This document shows, one piece after another, positions 45,353-55,427 of a stretch of 64,000 bases of DNA. Made by a program: the position numbers and the translations under genes. This stretch comes from Arthrobacter sp. H16F315 (GTDB lineage Bacteria > Actinomycetota > Actinomycetes > Actinomycetales > Micrococcaceae), in assembly GCF_024124825.1 (NCBI RefSeq), contig NZ_JAMXSS010000002.1, forward strand, positions 2,232,001 to 2,296,000, in the 5' to 3' direction. Within the stretch, counting starts at the first letter, position 1. Each line of letters begins with the position of its first letter. A model generated the notes under the pieces. It saw only the letters and a program-made list of their open reading frames with translations. It was not told where the DNA came from and searched no databases.

Positions 45353-48300
45353 TTGCACCTGAAAAGCCTGACCGTCCGGGGATTCAAGTCTTTCGCTTCG
45401 GCGACGACTTTCGAATTCGAGCCAGGCGTCACTGCCGTGGTTGGCCCCAACGGCTCCGGCAAGTCCAATGTGGTGGACGCCCTGGCCTGGGTGATGGGCG
45501 AGCAGGGCGCTAAGACCCTCCGCGGCGGCAAGATGGAAGACGTGATCTTCGCGGGGACGTCCGGGCGCCCGCCGTTGGGCCGCGCGCACGTCTCGCTCAC
45601 CATTGACAACAGCGACGGCGCCCTGCCGATTGAATACAGCGAAGTCACGATTTCCCGCACGCTCTTCCGCACCGGCGGCTCGGAGTACGCCATCAACGGC
45701 GCCGGCTGCCGGCTCCTGGACATCCAGGAGCTGCTCTCCGACTCCGGACTGGGCCGGGAAATGCATGTGATCGTGGGCCAAGGGCAGCTGGACAAGGTGC
45801 TGCACGCCACCCCGGAGGACCGGCGAGGTTTCATCGAAGAGGCTGCCGGTATCCTCAAACACCGGCGCCGCAAGGAAAAAACGGTCCGCAAGCTCGAAGC
45901 GATGCAGGCCAACCTGGCCCGCCTGAGCGACCTCACCGGCGAGATCCGGCGCCAGCTCACGCCGTTGGGCAAACAAGCCGAGGTGGCGCGGCGCGCCCAG
46001 ACCGTCCAGTTTGAGGTCCGGGACGCACGCTCCCGGCTGCTCGCCGACGACCTCGTCCAGCTGCAGTCGGCCCTGGCCCGGGATGTCGCGGACGAGAGCG
46101 CACTGAAGGCCCGCCGGGGCGTCATCGAACAGGAGCTCGAGCTCGGCAGGCAGCGGCAGGCCGGCCTCGAACAGCGCGCAGCCGAAGCCACACCCGCGCT
46201 CAACGCCGCCCGGGACACCTGGTATCAGCTCTCCGCCGGGCGCGAACGGCTGCGCTCGCTGGGTTCACTCGCCGAGGAACGGCGCCGGCTGCTCGGCGAT
46301 TCCGACACAGTGCCTGACACCGGGCGGGACCCGGATCAGCTCGACCGCCAGGCCGCCCGCGTCCGTGCGGAACAAACCGGGTTGGAGCACCAGGTCGTGG
46401 AGCGCCGCAGCACCCTGGACGCCGCCACCGCAGCCAAAATCGGCGCGGAAAGTGCCGCCTCCGTCGAGGACAAACGGCTCGCAACCTTGCTCCGGGCCGC
46501 CGCTGACCGCCGAGAGGGCCTGGCCAAGCTGGCCGGGCAGGTCGGCGCGGCACGCTCCCGGGTCGAGTCCGCCCAGGCCGAACTCGGCAGGCTCCGCGAA
46601 TCCCTCACGGCAGGGGGAGGAACGCCGCCGGCAGGCCCACAGCGAATTCGCCGCCCTGGAATCCCAGGTAGCCGGCGTGGAGGACGGGGAGGAGCGCCTC
46701 GACGCCGAGTACGAGGATGCCAGCACAGTGCTGGACAACATCACGGCGGAGATTAACGCCTTGACGTCGGCCGAACGCGACGGCGAGCGCGAACGCGGTG
46801 CCCTGCTGGCCCGTCGAGAGGCTCTGCAGCTCGGATTGAACCGCAAAGACGGCTCGGCCCACGTCCTCGGTTCGGGAGCCTCCGGGGTGATCGGCTCGCT
46901 GGTGTCCATGATCACTGTGGAAGCAGGCTTCGAGACCGCCATCGCGGCCGCGCTGGGCGCCGCGTCCGACGCCGTTGTGGTGCAGGACAGCGTTGCTGCG
47001 GCCACCGCCGTCCAGCTGTTGAAGGACGACGACGCGGGCCGGGCCACCCTGCTGCTGGTTGGGGAACGCACCGAACGCAACGAATCCGACGGGAAGCTGC
47101 CCGAGGGTGCCCGGTGGGCGTCCCGGATGGTGTCGGCCTCCGGCGCCGCGGACGCCGCCACCGGCCTGCCCCTGGCGGAGCTGCTGGCGGGCATCGCCGT
47201 CGTCGAGTCCCTAGCGGATGCAGCGCAGTTGATTGCCGGCCGCCCTGAACTGACCGCGGTGACCCTTGCCGGGGACGTCCTCACCGCGCTGACCGTCAGC
47301 GGCGGCTCCGCAACGGCACCGTCGCTGATTGAGGTGCAGGCCGCCGTCGACGACGCCGCCGCTCGCCTCGAGAGCGTTACCGCCGAGCTGGAGCGCCAAC
47401 GGTTCGCCCTCGCCGCCGCGCAGGCCCGGCGGGCAGCGGCGCAGGACCGCGCCGATGCCGCCCTGGAAAAACTCCACGATTCGGACGCCCGGCTGGCGGC
47501 AGTCGCCGAACGGCTGGGACACCTGAACTCCGTGCTGCGCAGCGCCGTCGGCGAAAGCGAACGCCTCGCCGCCGCACTCGCAAAGGCAGAGGCCAACATC
47601 GAAAGCGAACAACTCGCGCTGGAAGCCGTAGCGGCCCGCCTCGCCGCCGCCCAGGAGGCGCCGGCCGAGGAGGAACCCTCTCCGGAGCACAGGGACGCCC
47701 TGGCCCTGGCAGCGTCGCTGGCCCGCAGCACCGAAATGGAGGCCCGGCTTGCCCTGCGCAGCGCAGAGGAACAACTCACGGCCACCGGCAACCGGGCAAC
47801 GGCGCTCGAACGCGCAGCCGCCACCGAGCGCCGCGCCCGTGAAGAGGCAGCCGAACGGGCACGCCGCCGCCGGATCCAGGCCAAAGGCGCCGCAGCCGTC
47901 CGCGCCGCGGTCGCCCAGGTGATGGGCTTCATCGACGTGTCCGTGGAACTTGCCCGGCAGGAGCAGGACGCCGCGGAGGAACGCAAGGAACAGCTCGACG
48001 GCGAACTCGCTGCCGTGCGCACCGGCAACGATGCCCTCGCCCGCGAACTGGCCGACCTGACGGACTCCGTGCACCGCGACGAGCTGGCACGCACCCAGCA
48101 GCGCCTCCGGATTGAAGCCCTTGAACTCAGAAGCGTTGAGGAACTCGGACTCGCCGCCGAGCAGCTGGTCGCGGACTTCGGCCCCGGGCAGCCCGTTCCC
48201 GCGCCCGCCGGGGAATCGACGGACAAATGGGCTGCCCTGCGCGCCCCGGTGGACGAGGACGGCCGTGAGATCGTGGCCGGCAAGCCCTACGTCCGCGCGG

Positions 48301-48946
48301 AGCAGGAGAAACGGCTCAAACGCGCGGAGCGGGACCTCTCCGCGCTGGGCCGGGTCAATCCGCTCGCGCTGGAGGAATTCGCCGCACTGGAGGAACGCCA
48401 CCAATTCCTCAGCACCCAGCTCGAAGACCTTAAGTCCAGCCGGAAGGACCTGCTGGACATCATCAAGGAAGTCGACGAGCGCGTCCAGAAAGTCTTTGCC
48501 GAAGCCTTCGAGGACACCTCGGCGCAGTTCATCCGGATCTTCGCTCGGCTGTTCCCCGGCGGCGAGGGCCGGCTGGTCCTTACCGACCCCTCGGACATGC
48601 TCACCACCGGCATCGAGGTCGAGGCGCGTCCGGCCGGCAAAAGATCAAGCGGCTCTCGCTGCTTTCCGGCGGCGAACGTTCGCTGACCGCGGTGGCCCTG
48701 CTCGTCGCGATCTTCAAAGCCCGGCCCTCGCCGTTCTACGTGATGGACGAGGTGGAGGCAGCCCTGGACGACACCAACCTGGGCCGGCTGATCACCATCT
48801 TCGAGGAGCTGCGCGAATCCAGCCAGCTCATCATCATCACGCACCAGAAACGCACCATGGAAGTTGCCGACGCCCTGTACGGCGTCACCATGCGAGGCGA
48901 CGGAGTCTCCACAGTGATCAGCCAGCGGCTCGGCGCCGAGGTCTGA
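45353..48946 (+). CDS. smc: Chromosome segregation protein SMC, two frameshifts
   Basis: SMC compacts and segregates the chromosome as an ATP-driven dimer. The repaired protein is 1197 residues, normal for the family. It starts [18 protein letters not shown], with Walker [15 protein letters not shown], a coiled coil, a hinge ([17 protein letters not shown]), a second coiled coil, the signature [14 protein letters not shown] and Walker [14 protein letters not shown]. The frame breaks at GGGGG 46613-46617 (one extra G; correct reading [14 protein letters not shown]) and AAAA 48639-48642 (one A missing; correct reading [13 protein letters not shown]). Opposite errors in one conserved gene speak for miscalled homopolymers. 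The TTG at 45353 matches the family start; the open frame to 45251 is not needed. Confidence 0.92.
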
Positions 48947-49023
48947 GCGGCCCGAAGCTGAACGGTGCCGGCCCCTGTTTCCGGTCCCCGCTAGGGCTGT
49001 GGGGTTTGTGAGAAGCTAGGGGA

Positions 49024-50235
49024 GTGAACGACATCCTCCCTATTCTGTTGCCCATTCTCGCCGCCCTGGTGGTCCTCGGCGCGCTCATTCCGGTCCTGAT
49101 GAAGACCCGGAAGAACGTCACCAGCTACCCCGGGAAGCGGGATGAGAACGATCCCGTGAAGCCCGGTGCCGGCGGTGGAACCCTCCTTGAGGACCGTCCC
49201 GCACCCCCGGCTGAGCGCAGCGCACCGGACTCCGTGGACCTGGCGGGCCTGGAGACAGTCGACGTCCCGGACAACGTCGCCGGGCTGGAAACCGTTCCGG
49301 TAGACACCCCGCTGCCGGTGGCAGGCCGCCTTATCCGCCTGCGCGAACGACTCGTGAAGTCCAACAACATCCTCGGCAAGGGCCTGCTGGCTTTGCTCTC
49401 CGCCGACAAGATCGATGAGAACGTCTGGGACGAGGTGGAGGAGACCCTCCTGCTCGCGGACCTTGGCACCGAGCCGACCCTGCAGCTCGTGGACGCGCTC
49501 CGCGAACGCGTCAAGGTGCTCGGCACCCGCTCGCCGGAACAGGTCAAGGCCCTGCTGCGCGAGGAACTCATCAAGCTCGTCGACCCGACGATGGACCGGG
49601 CGCTCCGCGTTGAACGCCACGCCGACAAGCCCGCCATTGTGCTGGTCGTGGGCGTCAACGGCGTTGGCAAAACCACCACGGTGGGCAAACTCGCCCGGGT
49701 GCTCGTGGCCGAAGACAAGGACGTCCTCCTCGGCGCGGCGGACACCTTCCGCGCCGCCGCCGCCGAGCAGCTCGCCACCTGGGGCCAGCGGGTCGGCGTG
49801 GCCACGGTAAAGTCCGACGTCGACGGTGCCGATCCGGCCTCCGTCGCCTACGAGGCGGTCAAGGCAGGCATCGACCAGGAAGTCGACGTCGTGATGATCG
49901 ACACCGCCGGGCGCCTGCAGAACAAGACCGGCCTGATGGACGAACTGGGGAAGGTCAAACGCGTCATCGAGAAGCTTGCCGAAGTCGATGAGGTACTGCT
50001 CGTCCTTGACGCCACCACCGGACAAAACGGCCTGAACCAGGCCAGGGTGTTCGCCGAGGTCGTCAACATCACCGGCATCGTCCTGACGAAGCTGGACGGA
50101 ACGGCGAAGGGTGGAATTGTGGTCGCCATCCAGAAGTCGCTGGGCGTCCCGGTTAAGCTCATCGGCCTCGGCGAGGGAGCGGATGACCTCGCCCCGTTCG
50201 ACGCCGAGAGCTTCGTGGACGCCATCCTGAACTAG
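49024..50235 (+). CDS. ftsY: Signal recognition particle receptor FtsY
   Basis: FtsY receives ribosome-SRP complexes at the membrane. The 403-residue protein has an N-terminal membrane helix (ILPILLPILAALVVLGALIPVL), as in actinobacterial FtsY, a short acidic A region, then the NG domain: VVGVNGVGKTTTVGKLA (G1), DTFRAAAAEQL (insertion), VMIDTAGRLQNK (G3), TKLDGTAKGG (G4) and GLGEGADDLAPFD at the end. It follows smc after 77 bases, and its Ffh partner is at 56969. A long hairpin at 50264-50322 ends the transcript. Confidence 0.96.
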   Translation: MNDILPILLPILAALVVLGALIPVLMKTRKNVTSYPGKRDENDPVKPGAGGGTLLEDRPAPPAERSAPDSVDLAGLETVDVPDNVAGLETVPVDTPLPVAGRLIRLRERLVKSNNILGKGLLALLSADKIDENVWDEVEETLLLADLGTEPTLQLVDALRERVKVLGTRSPEQVKALLREELIKLVDPTMDRALRVERHADKPAIVLVVGVNGVGKTTTVGKLARVLVAEDKDVLLGAADTFRAAAAEQLATWGQRVGVATVKSDVDGADPASVAYEAVKAGIDQEVDVVMIDTAGRLQNKTGLMDELGKVKRVIEKLAEVDEVLLVLDATTGQNGLNQARVFAEVVNITGIVLTKLDGTAKGGIVVAIQKSLGVPVKLIGLGEGADDLAPFDAESFVDAILN

Positions 50236-50263
50236 TCCCGCAGCCACAACGCCGCTTAAATCC

Positions 50264-50322
50264 AACTGGCTCCCAGTTGGTGTCGTCCGGGTTCCGGCAA
50301 CGACACCAACTGGGAGCCAGTT
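50264..50322. terminator. Long perfect inverted repeat, bidirectional terminator
   Basis: Two 23-base arms (50264-50286 and 50300-50322) are perfectly complementary around a 13-base loop. The left arm also contains the inner palindrome CCAACTGGCTCCCAGTTGG. It lies between the convergent ftsY and glycosidase genes, 28 bases after the ftsY stop and 11 bases before the glycosidase stop, so it can serve both. There is a short T-run only (TTGTTTG). The same sequence may be a dispersed repeat in related genomes, which I cannot test. Confidence 0.75.
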
Positions 50323-50332
50323 GTTTGTGGAC

Positions 50333-52024
50333 CTAGTACGTGAAGTTCAGGACCGTGACGGTGCCCGCGGTCAGCTTGAATTCCTGGGTCGGTGAGCCGT
50401 ACGCGAAACCTTCGACAGTGGCGCGTTCTGCAATCGGAACCGGCTCGGACTTGGTGCCGTCGATCACTGTGCTGTCCTCAGCCCCAAAGCTCGGCCCGGA
50501 GAGCTGGGTCATGGTTCCGGTCAGCGCCTTCCCGGGCAGGTTGAGGGTGACGGCTGCCTGGGCGGCCTTTTCCGGATTGTTCTCGTTGACCAGGACCACT
50601 GTGGTGCTCCCGTCAGCGTTCTGCAGGGCATAGCTGAACATCAGGCCACCGCCCGTCGAGTCCAGTTTCAGGAACTTCCCGCCTTCCATCTCGGCAACCA
50701 TGGACAGGCCAAAGAAGTTGGCCCGGCCGGTGATGACGCCGTCCGGCTTCAGGTATGCCCCGCCGCTGCAGATGACGGACATGGGCGGACCACCCTTGCA
50801 CGTCAGAAGCGAGCTGTGGAAACCGATCCGGGTAATGCCCAGTTGTGCGGCGTTCAGTGCATAGTCAGCGGTCCAGAGGGCCGAGCCGTGGGTGCGGGAA
50901 GTCTCGTTGGACCCGGGACAGGCGGCAATACCGGTCTCCGGAAGCCACACTTCCAGGCCCGCATCGCGGCCGGCCTTCAGCGCGGCCTGCTGGTAGTCTG
51001 CCGCGCGGTCGTGCATCAGCTTGCTCATCAGGTTGGCCATGGTGGGCGACGCCAACGGATCCACTTTTCCGTCGCAGCTGTACATCGGATAGTTGTGGAA
51101 GGACAGGATCTTCTTCTGTGGAATGTCTGCATCAATGAAGGGCTGCCACCACTTCTGGTCGTAAGCGCCCGGACCGGAAATCGGAACGTTCGGCGCCACG
51201 GCGTTCATCGCGTTGGCGTAGGCCTTGAGCTCCGTGACGTACTTCTGAACGTTGTAGTCCCCGGGGCGGACGCCGTTGGAGCCGAAGCCGTTGGGTTCGT
51301 TGCCGACCGTAAAGCTCAGCAGCCGGGGCCCGAAGATCTGCGCCGCGTGCTTGGCCATATCCGCAGCACGGTTCGGGTCGTAGTGGCCCAGATCGACGGT
51401 GAGGCTAACCGTTGCGTCTGCGGCCACCAGCAGCGTGTTCAGGCGGCTGAGGTCCGCGGGTCCGACGGCACGGACCGGGTGGGCGGCATCGCCCTGGTAG
51501 CTGGCGGGAACCGGCTCGTTGCTGGAGGTCCAGAAGAACCGGCGGTCGACGGCGTTGCCGCCAAAGCGCAGCACCGGCTGGTCGGCCTCTTTGAACAGCT
51601 TGACGATCGAGGCGTTGCTGCCGCTGAGGACAGGATCACCGAGGTCGGTGGCCTCAAGCGAGATGCCGACCAATCCCTTGCTCAGGGACGTGCCCACCTG
51701 ATCCTTGGCAACCGTCACCTTCAGGGGTTCCACCGGTTCCAGCGGTGACCCGGCGCCGGGGCCGGGTTGTTTGTAGTAGGTGACGGCCGGAGCCGGCGGC
51801 AAGCCAGTCGACGGTGTCGGCGCCGAACTGGCTGTCGGGGAGGGTGCCGCCGCCGCGTCGCCGTCCCCAGCCGGCCTGAGGAAAAGCACCAGCGAGGCGA
51901 TCACGGCCAGGACCGCGATGACCGACACCACGGCAGCGGGCCGGATTTTCCTGTGCTTGCTCCCGGGGCCGGCCTCAGGTCTGTCGTCGGGGGCGTTCTC
52001 GGTCGAATGTTCTTGGGGGGGCAT
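50333..52024 (-). CDS. Membrane-anchored glycoside hydrolase, GH79-like
   Basis: The 563-residue protein has a short cytoplasmic N-terminus, a membrane helix (AAVVSVIAVLAVIASLVLFL), a Pro/Ser/Thr linker, and an extracellular TIM-barrel domain with FTVGNEPNGF (acid/base Glu) and EVWLPETGIA (nucleophile Glu). A C-terminal beta domain follows (TTVVLVNENNPEKAAQ). This matches GH79-type beta-glucuronidase/heparanase relatives, so it may cleave glucuronide links in an outer glycan, but the substrate is not known. I start at the ATG 52024, which has GGAGAAG in front; the frame extends to 52060 without such support. It converges on ftsY. Confidence 0.72.
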   Translation of the reverse strand: MPPQEHSTENAPDDRPEAGPGSKHRKIRPAAVVSVIAVLAVIASLVLFLRPAGDGDAAAAPSPTASSAPTPSTGLPPAPAVTYYKQPGPGAGSPLEPVEPLKVTVAKDQVGTSLSKGLVGISLEATDLGDPVLSGSNASIVKLFKEADQPVLRFGGNAVDRRFFWTSSNEPVPASYQGDAAHPVRAVGPADLSRLNTLLVAADATVSLTVDLGHYDPNRAADMAKHAAQIFGPRLLSFTVGNEPNGFGSNGVRPGDYNVQKYVTELKAYANAMNAVAPNVPISGPGAYDQKWWQPFIDADIPQKKILSFHNYPMYSCDGKVDPLASPTMANLMSKLMHDRAADYQQAALKAGRDAGLEVWLPETGIAACPGSNETSRTHGSALWTADYALNAAQLGITRIGFHSSLLTCKGGPPMSVICSGGAYLKPDGVITGRANFFGLSMVAEMEGGKFLKLDSTGGGLMFSYALQNADGSTTVVLVNENNPEKAAQAAVTLNLPGKALTGTMTQLSGPSFGAEDSTVIDGTKSEPVPIAERATVEGFAYGSPTQEFKLTAGTVTVLNFTY

Positions 52025-52128
52025 AACAAACTTCTCCGGCTTCTGGGTGGGGACTGGCACCAGCCTAACGAAGTCCGCCGGTCAGGGTTGACGCGGGCCC
52101 GGCAGCGGTCCGGAAGCCCTCCCTGGGA

Positions 52129-53376
52129 TCAGGCGCCGCGCGCCGCCGGCCGCTGGAACGTTTCGCGGGCCAGCAGCCAGCCTGCGGCAGCCGCGATGAG
52201 GACGCCGCCGGTGACCCCGAACGCCCAGCCGTAGCCCAACCGGTCCGCGAGGAGCCCGGCCAGGACCGGGCCGATGATCGCGCCGCTGTCGGAGGTCATC
52301 TGGAAGATTGCCAGGACCCTTCCGCCGGAGCGCTCGTTGCCGATCACATCGGCCATGGCGGCCTGCTGGGCCGGGCCCAGCAGCCCTGACCCGATTCCGG
52401 CGGCTGCGGTGGCGGCGAGGAACCACGGCAGCTCGTGCGTGAACCCGATCGCCGCCGTGGCGGTCCCGGTGACCAGCAAACCGGCGATCATCATCGGTTT
52501 GCGGCCCAGGCTGTCCGCGAGCCTGCCGGAGAACGTCAACGCCACCGCGTTGGCGCCGGCGAACATTGCCAGCGCCCAGCCCGCAGATTCCGGGCCGGCG
52601 TTCAGGGCGGCGACCGCGAAGAGCGGCACCGTGGCCATCCGGACGCCAAAGGTTGCCCAGCCGTTCGCGAAGCTGGAGAACAGCCCGGCCCGGTAGGCGC
52701 TGTCCCGCAGCGCCGCCCCGAGCTCCATCGCCGGCAGCGCGTTCCCGTCCCGGCGTGCGGCGGCCGGCACATGACTCAGCTGGGTCTGCACCACGAGGGC
52801 TGCCAGGATCAGGGCGGCCGCGTAGACCAGGAACGGTACCCGCAGACCAAAGCCGGCCAGCAGCCCGCCCACCACCGGGCCGCACACGTTGCCGATCAGG
52901 AACGCCGAGGCGTAGGCGCCGGAGACCCGGCCACGGCTCTCCGGCGGTGCCAGCCTGACCACCAGGGCCATCGAGGCCACCGTGAACATCACCGAACCGG
53001 CGCCGCCGAGGCCCCGGAAAACCAGCAACTGCCAGTAGTCCTGCGCGAAGGCGCACGCCGCCGTCGAGGTTGCAACAATCAGCAGCCCGGCCACATAGAC
53101 CGGCCGTTCGCCGAGGCGCACGATCAACGCGCCGCCGGCAGGTGCGAAGACCAGCCGCATAAAGGCGAAAATACTCACGATCACCGCGGCCGCCGTCGCG
53201 CCGACGTCGAACGTGGTGGCGAACTGGGGGAGTACCGGCGCCACCAGGCCGAAGCCCAGGGCGATCAGGAAGGCGGCCACCAGCATCACCTTGATGTCCC
53301 TGGGCAGCACCGCCTTGCCGCTGCTCAGGGTGTCGGCCCGGGGCGGTGATCCCGCGGGGCGGGGGGACTTACTCAT
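52129..53376 (-). CDS. Major facilitator superfamily transporter (drug efflux type)
   Basis: The 415-residue protein has twelve predicted membrane segments. The first (VMLVAAFLIALGFGLVAPVLPQF) contains the GLVAPVLP pattern of the DHA1 drug-efflux family. The loop-2/3 signature is changed to GALIVRLGERPV, and the second-half loop reads GRLADSLGRKPMM. The substrate is unknown; multidrug or sugar efflux is possible. The ATG at 53376 has AGGAAG in front and a polar start (MSKSPRPAGS); the open frame to 53565 runs through the amtB promoter region. It is divergent from amtB. Confidence 0.82.
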   Translation of the reverse strand: MSKSPRPAGSPPRADTLSSGKAVLPRDIKVMLVAAFLIALGFGLVAPVLPQFATTFDVGATAAAVIVSIFAFMRLVFAPAGGALIVRLGERPVYVAGLLIVATSTAACAFAQDYWQLLVFRGLGGAGSVMFTVASMALVVRLAPPESRGRVSGAYASAFLIGNVCGPVVGGLLAGFGLRVPFLVYAAALILAALVVQTQLSHVPAAARRDGNALPAMELGAALRDSAYRAGLFSSFANGWATFGVRMATVPLFAVAALNAGPESAGWALAMFAGANAVALTFSGRLADSLGRKPMMIAGLLVTGTATAAIGFTHELPWFLAATAAAGIGSGLLGPAQQAAMADVIGNERSGGRVLAIFQMTSDSGAIIGPVLAGLLADRLGYGWAFGVTGGVLIAAAAGWLLARETFQRPAARGA

Positions 53377-53428
53377 GGTGGTGGCTTCCTGGGGATTCGG
53401 GCGGGGGAGGGTGCGCGGTGGAACGCGT

Positions 53429-53455
53429 GAAACATAACCGTAACAAGAAGGATTT
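53429..53455 (+). promoter_or_regulatory. Candidate GlnR-like box upstream of amtB
   Basis: GAAAC, six bases, GTAAC, six bases, GATTT (53429-53455) follow the spacing of the actinobacterial GlnR site, and a second TGTAAC-N6-GCAAT lies at 53481-53497. Both are about 130-190 bases before amtB, whose ammonium uptake role fits nitrogen control. The last half-site is weak and no GlnR gene is in view. Confidence 0.35.
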
Positions 53456-53623
53456 GCACCATTTACTTCCGGGAGGTTCTTGTAACGCGCCGGCAATCTA
53501 AATCCTCTGCCGGCGAAACACGCCCCCGCCAAGATCTTCTTAGAACGCAAACCGCGTTGAGGCACGCGGAGAATTCCGCAACATCAACTTTCCGACCGCA
53601 TCCAAGCAAGGAGGACGTGCACC

Positions 53624-54991
53624 ATGGAACTTACCGCAGGTCACGTATGGCTAATGGTGGCAGCAGCACTCGTGCTGTTCATGACACCCGGACTCGCATT
53701 CTTCTATGGCGGCATGACGCGCGCCAAGGCCGCCCTGAACATGATGATGATGAGTTTTATCTCCATCGGCATGGTTGGTGTCGTCTGGGTGCTCTGGGGC
53801 TCCTCGATGAGCTCCGGCGAGGGCTTCCTGCAAATAGTAGGAAATCCGTTTGCCACTTTCGGTCTGGAGGGCATCAACACCCCTGACGGACTCATCAAGG
53901 TCGGCTACGCAGCCACCTTCGCGATCATTACCGTCGCACTGATCAGCGGCGCAATTGCTGACCGCGCCAAGTTCGGCGCCTGGTCCGTGTTCGTCCCCGT
54001 CTGGGTCACCCTGGTGTACGCCCCGCTGGCCTACATGGTCTGGGGCGGCGGGCTGTTCAGCGCGGACGGCGCCATCGGCAAGGCCCTCGGCCCGGCAATC
54101 GACTTCGCCGGCGGCACCGTGGTCCACATCAACGCCGGTGTAGCAGCACTGATCCTCGTGCTGATCATCGGTAACCGCAAGGGCTTCGGCAAGGACCCCA
54201 ACCACCGCCCGCACAACATCCCCTTTGTGATGCTCGGTGCCGCCATCCTGTGGTTCGGCTGGTTCGGCTTCAACGGCGGCGCAGCAACGACGGCGGAGCA
54301 GGGCGGCCTGATCTGGGTCAACACCCTGGCGGCCCCCGCCGCGGCAATGCTCGGCTGGCTCGTCACGGAACGGATCCGCGATGGTCACCCCACCTCACTC
54401 GGCGCAGCCTCCGGTGTGGTCGCCGGCCTCGTCGCCATCACCCCGGCCTGCGCCAATGTCAGCCCGGTTGGCGCGCTCTGCCTCGGCGTTGTGGCCGGTG
54501 TGGCCTCCGCGCTCGCCGTCGGTCTCAAATTCCGCTGGGGTTTCGACGATTCGCTTGACGTTGTTGGTGTCCACCTTGTCTCGGGCATCATCGGCACCGT
54601 GGCCCTGGGCTTCATCGCCCTCCCGGCTGATGGTGTCGGCGGCGGCCTCTTCTACGGCGGCGGCTTCACCCAGCTCTGGGCCCAGCTCGCAGTGGCCGGC
54701 ATCGCCATCACCTACTCCGCAGTGATGACGTCGATCATTGCTTTCGCGATCCACAAGACCATGGGGTTCCGGGTTTCCCAGGAACAGGAAGTGGTGGGCG
54801 TGGACCTGAGCCTGCACGCCGAAACGGCCTACGAATTCGGAGTCGGCGGCCACGGCGGAAGCTTCACGCCGCTGCACGAACTCATCACCGGCAAGGCCCA
54901 GGCCGCAGCGGCCCCGGCCGCCCGGACGGTGGACCCGGCATCCAACGGCAAAACGACCGCAGCAGCGGGTAAGGAAAGCGTGGAGGCATGA
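53624..54991 (+). CDS. amtB: Ammonium transporter
   Basis: AmtB is a trimeric channel for ammonium. The 455-residue protein has eleven predicted membrane helices. Family segments are FMTPGLAFFYGGMTRAKAALNMMM, the conserved His region FAGGTVVHINAG, WFGWFGFNGGAA, and GVHLVSGIIGTVALG with the second His. No signal peptide is seen, and the C-terminal ~60 residues are an Ala-rich cytoplasmic tail. The ATG has a strong AAGGAGG site. The stop overlaps the glnK start (ATGA), the usual amtB-glnK pair, which couples the channel to its P-II regulator. Confidence 0.96.
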   Translation: MELTAGHVWLMVAAALVLFMTPGLAFFYGGMTRAKAALNMMMMSFISIGMVGVVWVLWGSSMSSGEGFLQIVGNPFATFGLEGINTPDGLIKVGYAATFAIITVALISGAIADRAKFGAWSVFVPVWVTLVYAPLAYMVWGGGLFSADGAIGKALGPAIDFAGGTVVHINAGVAALILVLIIGNRKGFGKDPNHRPHNIPFVMLGAAILWFGWFGFNGGAATTAEQGGLIWVNTLAAPAAAMLGWLVTERIRDGHPTSLGAASGVVAGLVAITPACANVSPVGALCLGVVAGVASALAVGLKFRWGFDDSLDVVGVHLVSGIIGTVALGFIALPADGVGGGLFYGGGFTQLWAQLAVAGIAITYSAVMTSIIAFAIHKTMGFRVSQEQEVVGVDLSLHAETAYEFGVGGHGGSFTPLHELITGKAQAAAAPAARTVDPASNGKTTAAAGKESVEA

Positions 54992-55326
54992 AACTGATCA
55001 CAGCAATTGTCCGGCCGGAAAAACTCGACACTATCCGTGAAGGGCTTGAAGCCTATGGGGTGCAGGGCCTCACGGTCAGCGCAGCAAGCGGCTACGGCCG
55101 GCAGCGCGGCTACACCGAGGTGTACCGCGGCGCCGAGTACAACGTGGACCTGCTGCCCAAGATCAGGGTAGAGGTGCTGGCGACCGACGAACAGGCAGAC
55201 GACATCCTCGATGTCATCATCGCCAGCTCGAACACCGGCCGCGCCGGTGACGGCAAGGTCTGGACGATGGATGTGTTCGAAGCGGTGCGGGTCCGCACCG
55301 GGGAACGCGGAGCGGCGGCCATCTAG
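54988..55326 (+). CDS. glnK: Nitrogen regulatory protein P-II
   Basis: This 112-residue P-II trimer subunit senses 2-oxoglutarate, ATP and ADP and blocks AmtB. Conserved parts are MKLITAIVRPEKLDTIREGL, the T-loop RGAEYNVDLLPK with Tyr51 (the modification site), and GRAGDGKVWTMDVFEAVRVRTGE. Tyr51 shows that uridylylation or adenylylation is possible, but glnD, often downstream, is not here. The ATG overlaps the amtB stop. A hairpin at 55340-55386 follows directly. Confidence 0.95.
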   Translation: MKLITAIVRPEKLDTIREGLEAYGVQGLTVSAASGYGRQRGYTEVYRGAEYNVDLLPKIRVEVLATDEQADDILDVIIASSNTGRAGDGKVWTMDVFEAVRVRTGERGAAAI

Positions 55327-55339
55327 CCGGGCGCTCAAC

Positions 55340-55386
55340 AAGAAGCGGGCCGGGGACCAGTTCAAAGGGTACCCGGCCCGCTTCTT
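55340..55386. terminator. Terminator between glnK and the G6PDH gene
   Basis: Arms AAGAAGCGGGCCGGG (55340-55354) and CCCGGCCCGCTTCTT (55372-55386) are perfectly complementary with a 17-base loop. The hairpin lies 13 bases after the glnK stop and 41 bases before the stop of the convergent gene, so it probably works in both directions. Confidence 0.8.
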
Positions 55387-55427
55387 CTCTGTCCCGGTGG
55401 CTCCGGCGGGAAGCGCGACGGCGGCCC

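Noticed and set aside
45353..48946. smc as a true pseudogene
   Set aside because: The two breaks are opposite one-base changes in homopolymers and all motifs are intact; sequencing error is far more likely.
52435..53349. Long open frame on the plus strand opposite the MFS gene
   Set aside because: Composition is Arg/Gly/His-rich as expected from high-GC antisense; the MFS gene on the minus strand has clear membrane segments.
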